Shown: positions 19,085 through 29,381, counted from the stretch's first letter. The stretch: DNA of 64,000 bases from Streptobacillus moniliformis DSM 12112 (GCF_000024565.1 NC_013515.1:186001-250000), one strand, 5' to 3'. The notes: generated from the sequence alone by a model not told the origin. Numbers and translations are program-made.

Positions 19085-19126
19085 AAGGATTGATTTCTTT
19101 AAAAATGAGAAATTAATCCTTTTTTA
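19085..19126 (+). terminator. Rho-independent terminator after TAA-C
   Basis: AAGGATTGATTTCT (19085-19098) pairs with AGAAATTAATCCTT (19108-19121) with one interior mismatch, followed by a T run. Strong call. Confidence 0.9.
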
Positions 19127-19182
19127 TATACAATAAAATATTTGTATTGTATAACTTTCTGAAAATTTACATGTATAAGATA

Positions 19183-19214
19183 TTGACAAAATATAGTCGG
19201 GGGGGGGGTATACT
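19183..19214 (+). promoter_or_regulatory. Poly-G phase-variable promoter 4 (TAA-D pseudogene), G10, spacer 20
   Basis: TTGACA (19183-19188) and TATACT (19209-19214) flank ten bases plus ten G (19199-19208), a 20-bp spacer, predicted OFF. The promoter of a broken gene still keeps the family layout. Between here and the gene at 19429 lies a 214-base AT-rich leader in which the only recognisable element is the 11-bp tandem repeat at its end. Confidence 0.8.
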
Positions 19215-19380
19215 TTTGTTGGAATCATAAAAACCTAAAATCATAAGTTGTATAAATAAATATTTTTTTTTAAAAAACTAGTTTAACAATAAAGTTAAAA
19301 ATATAAGGTTATATAATTTATTTGCTCTAATATTAGGTTATTAAATTGATTCATATAAGGTTAAAAATTGAAAAAAATTG

Positions 19381-19435
19381 GGAGATAAAAAGGAGATAAA
19401 AAGGAGATGAAAAGGAGATGAAAAGGTAATGAAAA
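19381..19435 (+). repeat. Five tandem 11-bp repeats carrying Shine-Dalgarno sequences
   Basis: Five head-to-tail 11-mers: GGAGATAAAAA twice, GGAGATGAAAA twice, then GGTAATGAAAA, the last containing the ATG at 19429. Each of the first four has a GGAG ribosome-binding core, and the last three contain an ATG. Because 11 is not a multiple of three, these ATGs are in different frames. The array ends exactly on the start codon of the TAA-D pseudogene. Confidence 0.95.
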
Positions 19436-22400
19436 ATTTTAAGATGAAAGAATTAAAGAGCTATTTAAAGCATAAAGTAAGTATAAATGAAAAAACAATA
19501 ATAAGATATATTATGCTTGGATTTGTTGGATTATCATTAATCTCGTATAGTTCTTGGAATTTTTTAGCAATAAATAATGAAGCTTGAACAGTTGGAATAT
19601 CCAAAAATAGCAGCAATCCTCAGGGAGAAAATGAAAATTCAAATAATAATTCAGTAATAATAGGAGCTGATACTGAATCAAATTTAGAAGATAGCAAGGG
19701 TAAAGGAATCACAGTAGGAAATTATGTTTTTCCAACAACATCTCCAACTTCTATAGGTAAATCATCTATATTATTAAGAGAAGGAGCTGTTACAGTTGCT
19801 AATGTGCGAGGAATGAATACTAATGGGAAAAATTCCATAGCATATGGAGATGGCTCAAAAGCGACTGCTCCTAATTCAATAGTACTAGGAATAAAGTCAT
19901 ATATTTTGGGAGATAAGAATCAAGGAGATTCTATTATCATAGGAAACAATGCGTATATATATTCTTTATATGGATCAAGTAATAATAAAAATGGTCATAA
20001 TGCGAAATCAGTATTAGCGTTAGGAAATGAAACATTAGCAACACTTGATAACTCAGTTGCATTAGGACATAGTTCACAAACAGATTATATACAATCTGAT
20101 TTAAATAAACCTGGATATACTGCAAGAGGATCATATTCTATACCAAGTTCAGCAAAAGTTGGAGTAATATCAGTAGGGAAAAAGGGTTATGAAAGAAGAA
20201 TAATCAATGTCGCAGATGGATACAGAGATTCTGATGCTGTAAATGTATCTCAACTTAAAACATTAGAAGATAGATTAGATGGTTTAACAGATAAAAATGA
20301 TGATAAGATTAGATACTTTTCAGTAAAAGATGATGAAGAATTAATAAAACTAGCTCAAAAGAAGATAGATTATAAAAATTATGTTAAATTAAAGACAAAA
20401 ATGTTAACTATAGAGGCTAGAAAAAAGCTGGAGAAACAATAGATGATTCTAACATTAGTGAATTAAAAACCAAATTAGAAGAATTAAAAAAGAAAAATAA
20501 GATAGTTAGTAAAGCGACAGAAATTGAAAAAATAAGTACAGATGGTGTTGACTATAACAATAATAATACTTTTGATATGTAAAAATATATGGAAGATTTA
20601 GAAGAAGCAACACAAAAAGATTTAGCTAAAGAAATACTAACAACTGATGAAAAAAATAAATTAGAAAATGAAAACTATAATAATAAAGGGGCAAAAGGTA
20701 AAAACTCTATAGCAATAGGACATGGTGCTAGTACAGATAAAAATGACGGTGAAAATGCAATAGCTATAGGTAAAGGAGCAAAAGCAACTACTAAAGATAG
20801 TATAGTTTTAGGAAGTGATTCTAAAAATACAGCAGATATGAATAATGTAGGATATGATATTACAAAAAATAATAGTAATTCAAATTCAAACCTTAATTCT
20901 GATGCAACTTGGAAACCAACTCATGGAGAATTTGCTATAGGAGATGGAACTAATAAAACTAGAAGAATAACAGGTGTTGCAGCAGGAGAAAAAGACACAG
21001 ATGCTGTAAATGTGGCTCAACTTAAGAAAATTTTTGAATTAGATGTATTTAAAAGCAAGGAACTTATTACATTTATTGGTAATGATAAAACTAATGAAAT
21101 ACCAATTAAAGTTGGAGATAAACTTAATATTGTAGGTGAAGGATCAGTTGATAATGGAACAGCAGCAAATAATATAAAAGTAACAGCAGATAAAGACAAT
21201 AAAAAACTAACAATAGGACTTGCAAAAAATCTAACAAATATAGAGAGTATAACAGTTAGTAAAAATGGACAAGAAACAAAAATAGAACAAGGGAAGATAA
21301 CTGGTGTAAATACTATTGGAAAAAATGATAATAATAGGCTAGTATTTAATAATGGTAATTCAGGAACTGCAATGTTAAAAGTTGATGGTAAAGAACTAAC
21401 ATTTACTAAATCAGAAGAACATATAAAGATATCAAATGTTGCAAATGGAATATCTGATAATGATGCTGTAAATGTATCACAACTTAAAAAGTATGTAGAT
21501 GCCTTAGGTGGAAATGCTAAAATAGATGATAAAGGTAATGTTACAGGACCTACATATAAATTAAAAGTAGGAGCTACAACAAATGATGCTACAAAAGATT
21601 ATAATACTGTAGGAGATGCTTTAAAAGCTTTAGATGATGCTATAGGTAACTCATCAAAAAATATAACAGATCTTACTAACAAACAAATATCATTCCAAGG
21701 TAATGGTGGAGATACAGATAAAGTAAGTAAAAAGCTAGGAGAAACTTTAAAAATACAAGGTGAAGGAAATGTTAGTGGAAATACAGCCAAAGATAATATT
21801 AAAGTTGAGAAAAATAAAGATAGTGATGGCTTAGACATTAAACTAGCTGAAGATTTAAAGAATTTAAATAGTATAGAAACTAAAGAAGCAGGTGGAAAGA
21901 AAACAAAAATCACAACAGATGGTATTGAGGTTACAAGTGATAAAGGTAAAGCTAACCTAACAGCAGATAAGCTAACATTTGGACCAAAAGATGATAAATC
22001 AACTGATAAAACAAGTACAGAAGTTGGAAAAGATGGAATAACATTAAAAAGCAAAGATGGAAAAGATTCAGTATCAATAAAACCAAGCAATGATACTGAT
22101 GGTGGAATAATAGAAGTTAAATCTAAAGATGGAAATTCAAGTATTAAAATAGATGGAGAAAAAGGTTCTATTACTGGACTTAAAGACATATCACCTAATG
22201 AAACAGATGGAAGTATAGCAGTTAACAAAAATTATGTAGATAATCAAATAAGAGCAATAGCTAATGGACCATTTGAATATGAAGCAATAAATGGAAAAGA
22301 AAAGGTTGTAAGAGGACAAGATGGTAAGCTATATAAAGAAACAGATTTAAATAACTACTATTATGATAAAGATTCATCTTCATACAAACCTAAAAATAAT

Positions 22401-23633
22401 GGAACTAATAGTGTTGCCCAAGGACCAACTCCATTAGAAAACAAAGATGTAACAGTAAATGTAATGCCTAAGAATGGAACACCAATATCAATAGGAAATG
22501 TGGCAAGTATTCTAGGAGAAGATTCAATTACAACAGATAATAAAGCTTCATCTAAAGTTAAAGAACTAATCGAGAATACTAATAGCTTATCTGATAATAG
22601 CAAAAACAAAGTAGCAACAGGAACAGATATATTAGCCTTAGCAAAAGCAGGAATAAGCTTTGAAGGTAATACAGGTTCAGGAGAAAAAATACATAGAAAC
22701 CTAGGAGAACAAGTAACTATTAAAGGTGAAGGAACAGATGACAATAAAAACTTTACTAGTGCAAGTGGAAACATACAAGTTAAATCAGATAAAGCTAAAG
22801 GTGAATTAACAGTAAAACTATCAGATAAGCTAACTAACATGACTTCATTTGAAACAAAAGAATTAGATGATAATGGAAATAAATCTAAAGTTAAACTAGA
22901 TAAAGAAGGACTAACTACAATTAATAAGACAGATGATAATAAATACATAATGTCTAAAACAGGACCAAAAGGAACTGAAATAGGTAAATATGATAATGAT
23001 CCATTAATGAATAACAATACTTCACCAACAAATAGTGCAAAATATGGATTAGATGGAATAAGCTTAAAGGATGATAAAGGAGAAGTAAAATTAACACCAA
23101 CAGAATTAGACTTTAAAGATAATAAGGGAAGAATAAAAGGCTTATCAGATCCAGTAGATCAAAATGATGCAGTAAATAAGAAGTATGTAGATGAAAAGAT
23201 AGCAAGTACAAGTGGAGGTATAGCAAATGCAATAGCGAGGGCAAACTTACCACAGATAAGTGGAAAAGGACATAACATAGCAGGATCATATGGTTACTAT
23301 AATGGAGAACATGCATTTGCATTAGGACTGTCAGGAACAAATGAAGTATCTAATTTAGTATATAGAGCAAGTGGGTCATTAAATACGAGAGGACATGTAT
23401 CATTAGGAGCAGGACTAGGTTATCAATTTGATAATATAGGGAAGAGAAGTAAGGAGATGTTAAAGTTAGATAGATATGGAAATATTAATTTACTTGATGA
23501 GAAGGTTTATGAACATGGAATAAAAATAGAAAATCTTGAAATTTCAAATGAAAAATTAAAGAAAGATAATCATGAATTAAAAATGAAGGTTGTAGAATTA
23601 GAGAAATTAATACATGAATTAATGAAAAAATAG
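19429..23633 (+). pseudogene. Broken trimeric autotransporter adhesin gene (TAA-D)
   Basis: ATG 19429 opens a frame with the TAA-B/C type N-terminus (KHKVSINEKTIIRYIMLGF). It meets TGA at 19585-19587, continues in the same frame through YadA head repeats to 20442, and loses frame near 20421-20426, where one A is missing relative to TAA-B (the segment EARKK...). The shifted frame meets TAA at 20580-20582 and is then open to 23633. The head is also much shorter than in TAA-B/C. The stalk matches TAA-B/C closely, but the anchor (HNIAGSYGYYNGEHAFALGL) and the coiled-coil tail belong to the TAA-A/E/F/G type, with no OmpA domain. It is therefore both decayed and chimeric. It could serve as sequence donor for the intact genes; translation of the 1014-residue 3' frame from about 20589 is unlikely, as no good ribosome binding site is seen. 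Confidence 0.85.
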
Positions 23634-23791
23634 AAATTTTGGCGAACTTATTCTCGCCACCCCTTATTTTTCACAGCCAAATACATTAAAATGGCTATGA
23701 AAAGAAGAGATTCTTTTTAATAAATTTAATTATTTGAAATTTATGAATATAAATAAAGACAATAAATATATGTTAATAATATATATAATGA

Positions 23792-23835
23792 AATGTACCA
23801 ATAAACGAGATAAAAGTTTTGAGGTACATTTTTTA
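23792..23835 (+). terminator. Rho-independent terminator downstream of TAA-D
   Basis: AATGTACC (23792-23799) pairs perfectly with GGTACATT (23823-23830) around a 23-base loop and is followed by T residues. The 158 bases between the TAA-D stop and this hairpin hold a smaller stem (GGCGA 23641-23645 with TCGCC 23654-23658) and no gene. Confidence 0.75.
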
Positions 23836-23860
23836 TTGTGATTTTTTTATACAAAGTATA

Positions 23861-23890
23861 TTGACAAAATACACTGGGGGGGGGTATACT
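23861..23890 (+). promoter_or_regulatory. Poly-G phase-variable promoter 5 (TAA-E), G9, spacer 18
   Basis: TTGACA (23861-23866) and TATACT (23885-23890) flank nine bases plus nine G (23876-23884), an 18-bp spacer, close to optimal. The leader carries a TTGTGAATAAAATAT element also seen after promoters 6 and 7. Confidence 0.85.
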
Positions 23891-23952
23891 ATGTATTAAT
23901 GTTTTGTGAATAAAATATCTTGATATGAAAAGTATGTTTTATCAAATTTAAA

Positions 23953-23994
23953 AAGGAGGTTTCTTAATAGTTATTTCAACTATGAGAGAATAAA
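23953..23994 (+). promoter_or_regulatory. Distant Shine-Dalgarno and hairpin in the TAA-E leader
   Basis: A strong AAGGAGG (23953-23959) lies 35 bases upstream of ATG 23995. Between them is a hairpin, ATAGTT (23967-23972) with AACTAT (23978-23983). Only a weak GAGAG (23984-23988) lies at normal spacing. Compare the TAA-G leader. Confidence 0.5.
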
Positions 23995-26070
23995 ATGAAA
24001 AAAAATAATTTGTTTAAAATATTATCCTTTATCTCTATAATGTCATATATAAGTATAGGTAATGAAAAAGGATCAAATATTATTGGAAATAAGAGGGCAG
24101 CTTCTGTATTAACAAATACAGCAACAGGAGAAAGAGCTATAGCTTTAGGAGAAGATGCTAAAGCTTCAGCAAATAGAGCAATAGCTATAGGAGAAGATTC
24201 AGAATCAAGTGGACAAACTTCCATAGCAATTGGAGCATATTCTAAAGCAAATTCACAAGCTGCTGTTGCTATTGGAGAAGGAGCTAAGGCTAGTAGTGAT
24301 TCTTCTGTAGCAATAGGCTCACTATCTAAGGCTTTAGAAAATTCATCAATATCTATAGGAAAAAATAGTGAAGTAAAAAAAGAAAACTCTATAGCAATAG
24401 GAAAAGAAATCTCTGTAGAAGGTGAAAATGCTATTGCAATAGGTTTAGAATCATGGATTCAAAGTAAAGATGGAATTGCAATTGGAAAAAAAGCTAAATC
24501 AGCAGGTGAAGGTGCAGTTGCATTAGGTAGTGAAGCTGAAGCTACAATGAGAAATGCTATAGCGTTAGGGAATGGAGCAGTTGCTCTTGGAGAGAATACA
24601 GTATCATTAGGTGGAGATGCTATGGCAACAAGTAAAAATACAATTGCTATAGGAATTAATTCAAAGGCAGAAAAAGAAAGTTCAATAGCACTTGGAAGTG
24701 GAGCTAGATCTTCTAAAAAATATGGTATATCACTAGGAGAAAATTCAAAATCAACAGGAAATTCTGCAATATCTATAGGACAGAAGAGTATTTCTAAAAA
24801 CTCTAATTCAATAGCTATAGGAACATCTGCTACTTCAAATATAGAAAATTCTGTAGCATTAGGAGCAGAAAGTGAAACAACAGTAGCTAAACCTACAAGT
24901 GAAATAGTTAAACCTAGATTTTTCTTAGATTATAAAGATTTTGCAGGAAGTAATCCTTATGGTGTAGTATCTATAGGATCTAAAGGAAAAGAAAGACAAT
25001 TACAATATGTAGCAGCAGGTCAAATAAGTAAGGAATCAACAGATGCAGTAAATGGTTCACAACTATTTTCAGTAATTTCAAACTTTGATGCTTTTGTAGC
25101 GTCTATGAAATCTGTTATAGGAAATGTTGCTTTTCTTAATAGAGATGGTATTCTTCATACATTAAATATAGGTAATACTGGAAAAAACAACATACATGAA
25201 GCAATGAAAAGCCTAAAAGATAAGATAGATGAGAATAGAAACAGAATAGAAAAGATAGAAAATACTGAAATAAAATTAGGAGGAGATAAAAATACAAGTA
25301 CAGAAGGACAAAAGATAGGAGAAAATAATTCAAATAATGGATCTAACATAGGGAATCAGAATCAAAACAAAGGAAAAGAAATTAAATTTGAAATAGTAAA
25401 AAAAGAAAATAGTGAACATATAGAAACAAAAGCAAGAGGAAATAAGGTAGAAATAGATTTAACACAAAAAGCAAAAGAAGATATTAAATCAGGAAAAGAA
25501 GCAAAAGAAATAATAGATAATAAAGGCTTAACATTTAAAGGAGATAAAGGAGAAACAAATATTCAAAAACTAGGAGATACACTATCTATAACAGGAGGAA
25601 GCTATATAACAACAAAGGCAAAAGGAAATGAAGTTAGTGTAGATCTAACAGATAAGACTAAAAAAGATATAGAAAAGGGAGTATCAGCAAATAGTGGAGT
25701 AGCAAATGCTGTAGCAATGGCAAACTTACCACAAATAAATGGAAAAGGACATAATATAGCAGGATCATATGGTTACTATAACGGAGAACATGCATTTGCA
25801 TTAGGACTATCAGGAACAAATGAGAAAGTAAATCTAACATATAGAGCAAGTGGATCATTAAATACAAGAGGTAACATATCATTAGGAGCAGGATTAGGTT
25901 ATCAATTTGATAATATAAGCAAAAGAAATAAAGAACTACTAACACTACAAAGAAATGGAAACATTAACTTGCTTGATGAGAAAGTATATGAATTAGATAA
26001 TAAGGTTAAAACTTTAGAAAAGAGAGTTAATGAACTAGAAACTCTTTTAAGAGAAATAATTAGAAAATAA
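23995..26070 (+). CDS. YadA-type trimeric autotransporter adhesin (TAA-E)
   Basis: At 691 residues this is the smallest of the cluster. It has a signal peptide (about 1-22). The head of YadA repeats, about 40-300, shows very regular (S/A)IAIG and SVALG units. The neck near 334-357 contains AAGQISKESTDAVNGSQLF. A short stalk with a Lys/Asn-rich segment follows. The anchor starts near 565 (GVANAVAMANLPQINGKGHN) and the barrel ends near 638 (GAGLGYQFDN). A C-terminal coiled coil runs from about 650 to 691. The anchor-coding DNA is almost identical to that of TAA-F and TAA-G. The start is the first ATG that gives a signal peptide, although the best ribosome binding site is unusually far away. Confidence 0.9.
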   Translation: MKKNNLFKILSFISIMSYISIGNEKGSNIIGNKRAASVLTNTATGERAIALGEDAKASANRAIAIGEDSESSGQTSIAIGAYSKANSQAAVAIGEGAKASSDSSVAIGSLSKALENSSISIGKNSEVKKENSIAIGKEISVEGENAIAIGLESWIQSKDGIAIGKKAKSAGEGAVALGSEAEATMRNAIALGNGAVALGENTVSLGGDAMATSKNTIAIGINSKAEKESSIALGSGARSSKKYGISLGENSKSTGNSAISIGQKSISKNSNSIAIGTSATSNIENSVALGAESETTVAKPTSEIVKPRFFLDYKDFAGSNPYGVVSIGSKGKERQLQYVAAGQISKESTDAVNGSQLFSVISNFDAFVASMKSVIGNVAFLNRDGILHTLNIGNTGKNNIHEAMKSLKDKIDENRNRIEKIENTEIKLGGDKNTSTEGQKIGENNSNNGSNIGNQNQNKGKEIKFEIVKKENSEHIETKARGNKVEIDLTQKAKEDIKSGKEAKEIIDNKGLTFKGDKGETNIQKLGDTLSITGGSYITTKAKGNEVSVDLTDKTKKDIEKGVSANSGVANAVAMANLPQINGKGHNIAGSYGYYNGEHAFALGLSGTNEKVNLTYRASGSLNTRGNISLGAGLGYQFDNISKRNKELLTLQRNGNINLLDEKVYELDNKVKTLEKRVNELETLLREIIRK

Positions 26071-26087
26071 GGGAAATATATTAAAGG

Positions 26088-26120
26088 AACTATGTCTATG
26101 TAATTAGATGTAGTTTTTTT
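26088..26120 (+). terminator. Terminator after TAA-E
   Basis: AACTATGTCTA (26088-26098) pairs with TAGATGTAGTT (26105-26115), with two G-U pairs, followed by a run of T. It is related in sequence to the terminator after TAA-F. Confidence 0.8.
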
Positions 26121-26201
26121 TATATAAAAAAATAATAATCAAAAGATATGATAAATACTAATTTAAGATGTTTCTTACATTTTTTTAACAAAAAATAAAG
26201 A

Positions 26202-26233
26202 TTGACAAAATATGCTGGGGGGGGGGGTATACT
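26202..26233 (+). promoter_or_regulatory. Poly-G phase-variable promoter 6 (TAA-F), G11, spacer 20
   Basis: TTGACA (26202-26207) and TATACT (26228-26233) flank nine bases plus eleven G (26217-26227), a 20-bp spacer. This is the longest G run in the window. Predicted OFF here; three fewer G would give 17 bp. Confidence 0.85.
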
Positions 26234-26278
26234 TTTAGAGAAAAGTTGTGAAAAAAATATTTAAAAAGGAGAAAAAAA

Positions 26279-29275
26279 GTGAAGGGTGAAAGTAAATTAA
26301 AAAAATGGTTAAAAGGCAGAATAAGAATAGACAAGAGAATAATAATAGCCTTTTTAATAACAGGAAGTATTTTAAGTAATCTATCTTATTCAAGAGAAAC
26401 ATATGAGGAAGATCCAACAGAAACTCAAAAAGATGTAGATTTAACAGATGGATTTCATCGTGGAAATTCTGCAAAATTAGATTATGATCCTAAAAAAGTA
26501 CCTAGAATATTAGATAATAAGGTTCCAGGAAATACACTTGATACTACGAAAAAAAGAGGAACAGGAGTAGCCTTAGGTGCATTTTCTCATGCAGGAAAAG
26601 GAGGAGTAGCTTTAGGAAGCCACTCATCAAGTGGGGGTGCAGTATTTGGAGTAGGTATAGGATTTCAAGCGAGGGCAACAAAGGCATCAGCAATAGCAAT
26701 AGGAGCAGGAAGTTATAGTAATGGATATTATTCACAAGCATATGGAAGAAGTGCTACAGCTCTTGGAAATGAATCAATAGCACAAGGAGTTACATCATTA
26801 GCAAAAGAAAAAGGTTCAATAGCAATAGGAACAAATGCAACATCAAGTGGTGAAAATGCTATAGCTATAGGATCATCAGCAAGAATAAGAAATGCCCTAT
26901 ATCAAACAGATCAAAGTAAAAGAACAGATGCTTCAGGAAAAAATTCAGTAGCTTTAGGTCATATGTCTCAAGCTTCTATAGAAAATGGTATTGCTATAGG
27001 TAGTGAATCTAAAACAACTGTAGATAAAGGAATAGAAGGATACAATCCAAATTCTAGTGATACTGAAACATTAAAAGGAAATGTATTAAAATCTACACAT
27101 GCTGCTTTAGCAATAGGAAATGGTTCTACTGTAACAAGACAAATAACAGGACTTGCAGCAGGAAAAGAAGATACAGATGCAGTAAATGTAGCTCAATTAA
27201 AAGCTTTAGAGAAAAAAATTACTAATTTAAGTGATGACACTATAAACAAATGGAAAGAGAAACTAACAATAGGATATAAGGTTGGGAGTGAAACAAATTC
27301 TAAGACAGTATCTTTATCAACAGGACTACACTTTAAAAGTAGTAATGATAACCTAACTATAACAAGTGGAGATAAAGGAGAAGTTAAATTTGAATTAAAG
27401 CAAACAGACACAATAAATGGAACTAATGGCAGTAGTAGCAATAAACTAACAACTGAAAAAGCAGTTAAAAGTTATGTACAAGAGCAAATAAAAGATGTAA
27501 AAGAAGGTAAATTTAAAGACCTTACTATTACTTCTAAAGATGATAGTAGTAAAAAATCAACAATTGAAACAGATAAAGATGGAGATCTAGCAGTAAAAAA
27601 AGGAGATAATGGTTCATCATCTAAGATATTAACAGAAGCTAATGTTGGAGAAAAAGCTAAACTAAAATATAAAGCAAATGGTAGTGGAGAAAAAGAAGTT
27701 GAATTAAATAAAGGATTAAATTTTAAAGATGGAACCAATACTAAAGCTACTATAGGAGAAAATGGAGAAGTTAAATATGATTTAAATGATAATCTAACAG
27801 GAATAAAATCTATTAAAGGACTTGAAAGTAGAACTACAGATAAAGATGATTATGGAACAAGTGATAATGAAGGAAGAGCAGCAACAGAGGGAGCAGTTAA
27901 GAAACTAAAAGAAGAGATAGAAAGTAAACTAGGAGATAGTTCAAAAGATGATCAAAGTACTAAGAATAAAAATGGTTCAGCAGGAAAAGATGGATTAAAT
28001 GGAAAAAGTATAAATGAAAAAATAAATTCAATAAGAAGAGGAGAATCAGGTTCATTAGTTTATACAGATGAAGAAGGAAACAGAGTAGTTAAAGCAGATG
28101 ATGGAAAGTTCTATAAAAAAGAAGATGTAGAAACAAATGGAAAAGCTAAAGCTAATGCAACTGCTGTAACTAATATTAGACAAAGCCTAGTAGATAAAGA
28201 TGGAAGTACTACAAACCCAACAGTATTAGGGAATGTTGGAGCAGCAACAAAAGATACTGATGCAATTAATTTAAAACAATTAAAAGATTTAGGATTAGAT
28301 CCAACAGCACAAAATAAGAAACCAGCCCTAACTTATGATGGAGAAAATAAAGAAAAGATAACTTTAGGAAAAGATACAAGTAATCCAACAACTATAACTA
28401 ACCTAAAAGAAGGAGAAGTATCATCTACATCAAAAGATGCAGTTAATGGAAAACAACTACATGAATTAGGAGAAAAATCATTAATATTTGGAGCAGAAGA
28501 AGGAACAAACTTTACAAGAAATAATAATCAAACTAAAACAGTTGAAATAATATCAACAAAAGAAGAGATAAAAAAAGATGGAAATACTTATGTAGGAAAT
28601 AATCTAACAACAAAGATATCAAGTAATGGAAATAAGGCGACTATTTCAGTGGGATTAAAAGAAGATCCAGAGTTTAAAGAACTAACAATAAAAGACTATT
28701 TTAATAAAGAAAGAATAAGATTTAGAACAGAATATGATAAAGGAGTAATAGACTTTTTAAATAATGAAGGAGTAATAAGAGGTTTAGCAGATCCAGTAGA
28801 TGAAAATGATGCAGCCAATAAGAATTATGTAGATAATAGTGTAACAAAAGCTTTAGGAGGAGTAGCAAGTGCAATAGCGATGGCAAATCTACCAAATGTA
28901 AGTGGAGGAGGACATAATATAGCAGGATCATATGGTTACTATAACGGAGAACATGCATTTGCATTAGGACTATCAGGAACAAATGAAAAAGTAAATCTAA
29001 CATATAGAGCAAGTGGATCATTAAATACAAGAGGGAACATATCATTAGGAGCAGGATTAGGTTATCAATTTGATAATATAAGCAAAAGAAATAAAGAACT
29101 ACTAACACTACAAAGAAATGGAAACATTAACTTGCTTGATGAAAAAGTTTATGAACTAGAAAAACAATTAAATAAAGTGGAAAAATTAAATCTTGAGTAT
29201 AAAAATGAAGTAGAAGAATTGAAAGTTAAAGTTAATAAATTAGAAAAAATGCTTAATGAATTAATTAAAAAATAA
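26279..29275 (+). CDS. YadA-type trimeric autotransporter adhesin (TAA-F)
   Basis: The protein has 998 residues and begins at GTG 26279, seven bases after AAGGAG (26266-26271). The N-terminus is basic and then hydrophobic (RIIIAFLITGSILSNLSYS), a signal peptide. The head of YadA repeats is irregular (about 80-260), with a neck near 286 (TGLAAGKEDTDAVNVAQL). The stalk (about 300-850) contains segments not shared with TAA-B/C. The anchor starts near 859 (GGVASAIAMANLPNVSGGGH), the barrel ends near 929, and a coiled-coil tail runs to the end. From the GSYGYYNGEH segment onward the DNA is nearly the same as in TAA-E and TAA-G, although the N-terminal parts differ. Predicted outer-membrane adhesin; ligand unknown. 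Confidence 0.9.
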   Translation: MKGESKLKKWLKGRIRIDKRIIIAFLITGSILSNLSYSRETYEEDPTETQKDVDLTDGFHRGNSAKLDYDPKKVPRILDNKVPGNTLDTTKKRGTGVALGAFSHAGKGGVALGSHSSSGGAVFGVGIGFQARATKASAIAIGAGSYSNGYYSQAYGRSATALGNESIAQGVTSLAKEKGSIAIGTNATSSGENAIAIGSSARIRNALYQTDQSKRTDASGKNSVALGHMSQASIENGIAIGSESKTTVDKGIEGYNPNSSDTETLKGNVLKSTHAALAIGNGSTVTRQITGLAAGKEDTDAVNVAQLKALEKKITNLSDDTINKWKEKLTIGYKVGSETNSKTVSLSTGLHFKSSNDNLTITSGDKGEVKFELKQTDTINGTNGSSSNKLTTEKAVKSYVQEQIKDVKEGKFKDLTITSKDDSSKKSTIETDKDGDLAVKKGDNGSSSKILTEANVGEKAKLKYKANGSGEKEVELNKGLNFKDGTNTKATIGENGEVKYDLNDNLTGIKSIKGLESRTTDKDDYGTSDNEGRAATEGAVKKLKEEIESKLGDSSKDDQSTKNKNGSAGKDGLNGKSINEKINSIRRGESGSLVYTDEEGNRVVKADDGKFYKKEDVETNGKAKANATAVTNIRQSLVDKDGSTTNPTVLGNVGAATKDTDAINLKQLKDLGLDPTAQNKKPALTYDGENKEKITLGKDTSNPTTITNLKEGEVSSTSKDAVNGKQLHELGEKSLIFGAEEGTNFTRNNNQTKTVEIISTKEEIKKDGNTYVGNNLTTKISSNGNKATISVGLKEDPEFKELTIKDYFNKERIRFRTEYDKGVIDFLNNEGVIRGLADPVDENDAANKNYVDNSVTKALGGVASAIAMANLPNVSGGGHNIAGSYGYYNGEHAFALGLSGTNEKVNLTYRASGSLNTRGNISLGAGLGYQFDNISKRNKELLTLQRNGNINLLDEKVYELEKQLNKVEKLNLEYKNEVEELKVKVNKLEKMLNELIKK

Positions 29276-29293
29276 ATTGAATATATTAAAGGT

Positions 29294-29325
29294 CTATGTC
29301 TATATAATTAGACATAGTTCTTTTT
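29294..29325 (+). terminator. Rho-independent terminator after TAA-F
   Basis: CTATGTCTA (29294-29302) pairs perfectly with TAGACATAG (29309-29317), six-base loop, then TTCTTTTT. Confidence 0.88.
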
Positions 29326-29351
29326 GCATATAATATTTAAAAATTTACATA

Positions 29352-29381
29352 TTGACAAAATATGCTGGGGGGGGGTATACT
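29352..29381 (+). promoter_or_regulatory. Poly-G phase-variable promoter 7 (TAA-G), G9, spacer 18
   Basis: TTGACA (29352-29357) and TATACT (29376-29381) flank nine bases plus nine G (29367-29375), an 18-bp spacer. The non-G spacer bases are the same as in promoter 6 (AAATATGCT), so the two promoters differ mainly by two G. Confidence 0.85.

Noticed and set aside
23641-23658. GGCGA/TCGCC hairpin after TAA-D as its terminator
   Set aside because: The stem is only five pairs and is not followed by a T run; the hairpin at 23792-23835 is a better terminator.
1671-29375. Poly-G runs as sequencing or assembly artefacts
   Set aside because: Exact lengths may be consensus values, but the runs recur seven times at the same place between consensus boxes. 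Chance or error would not place them there.
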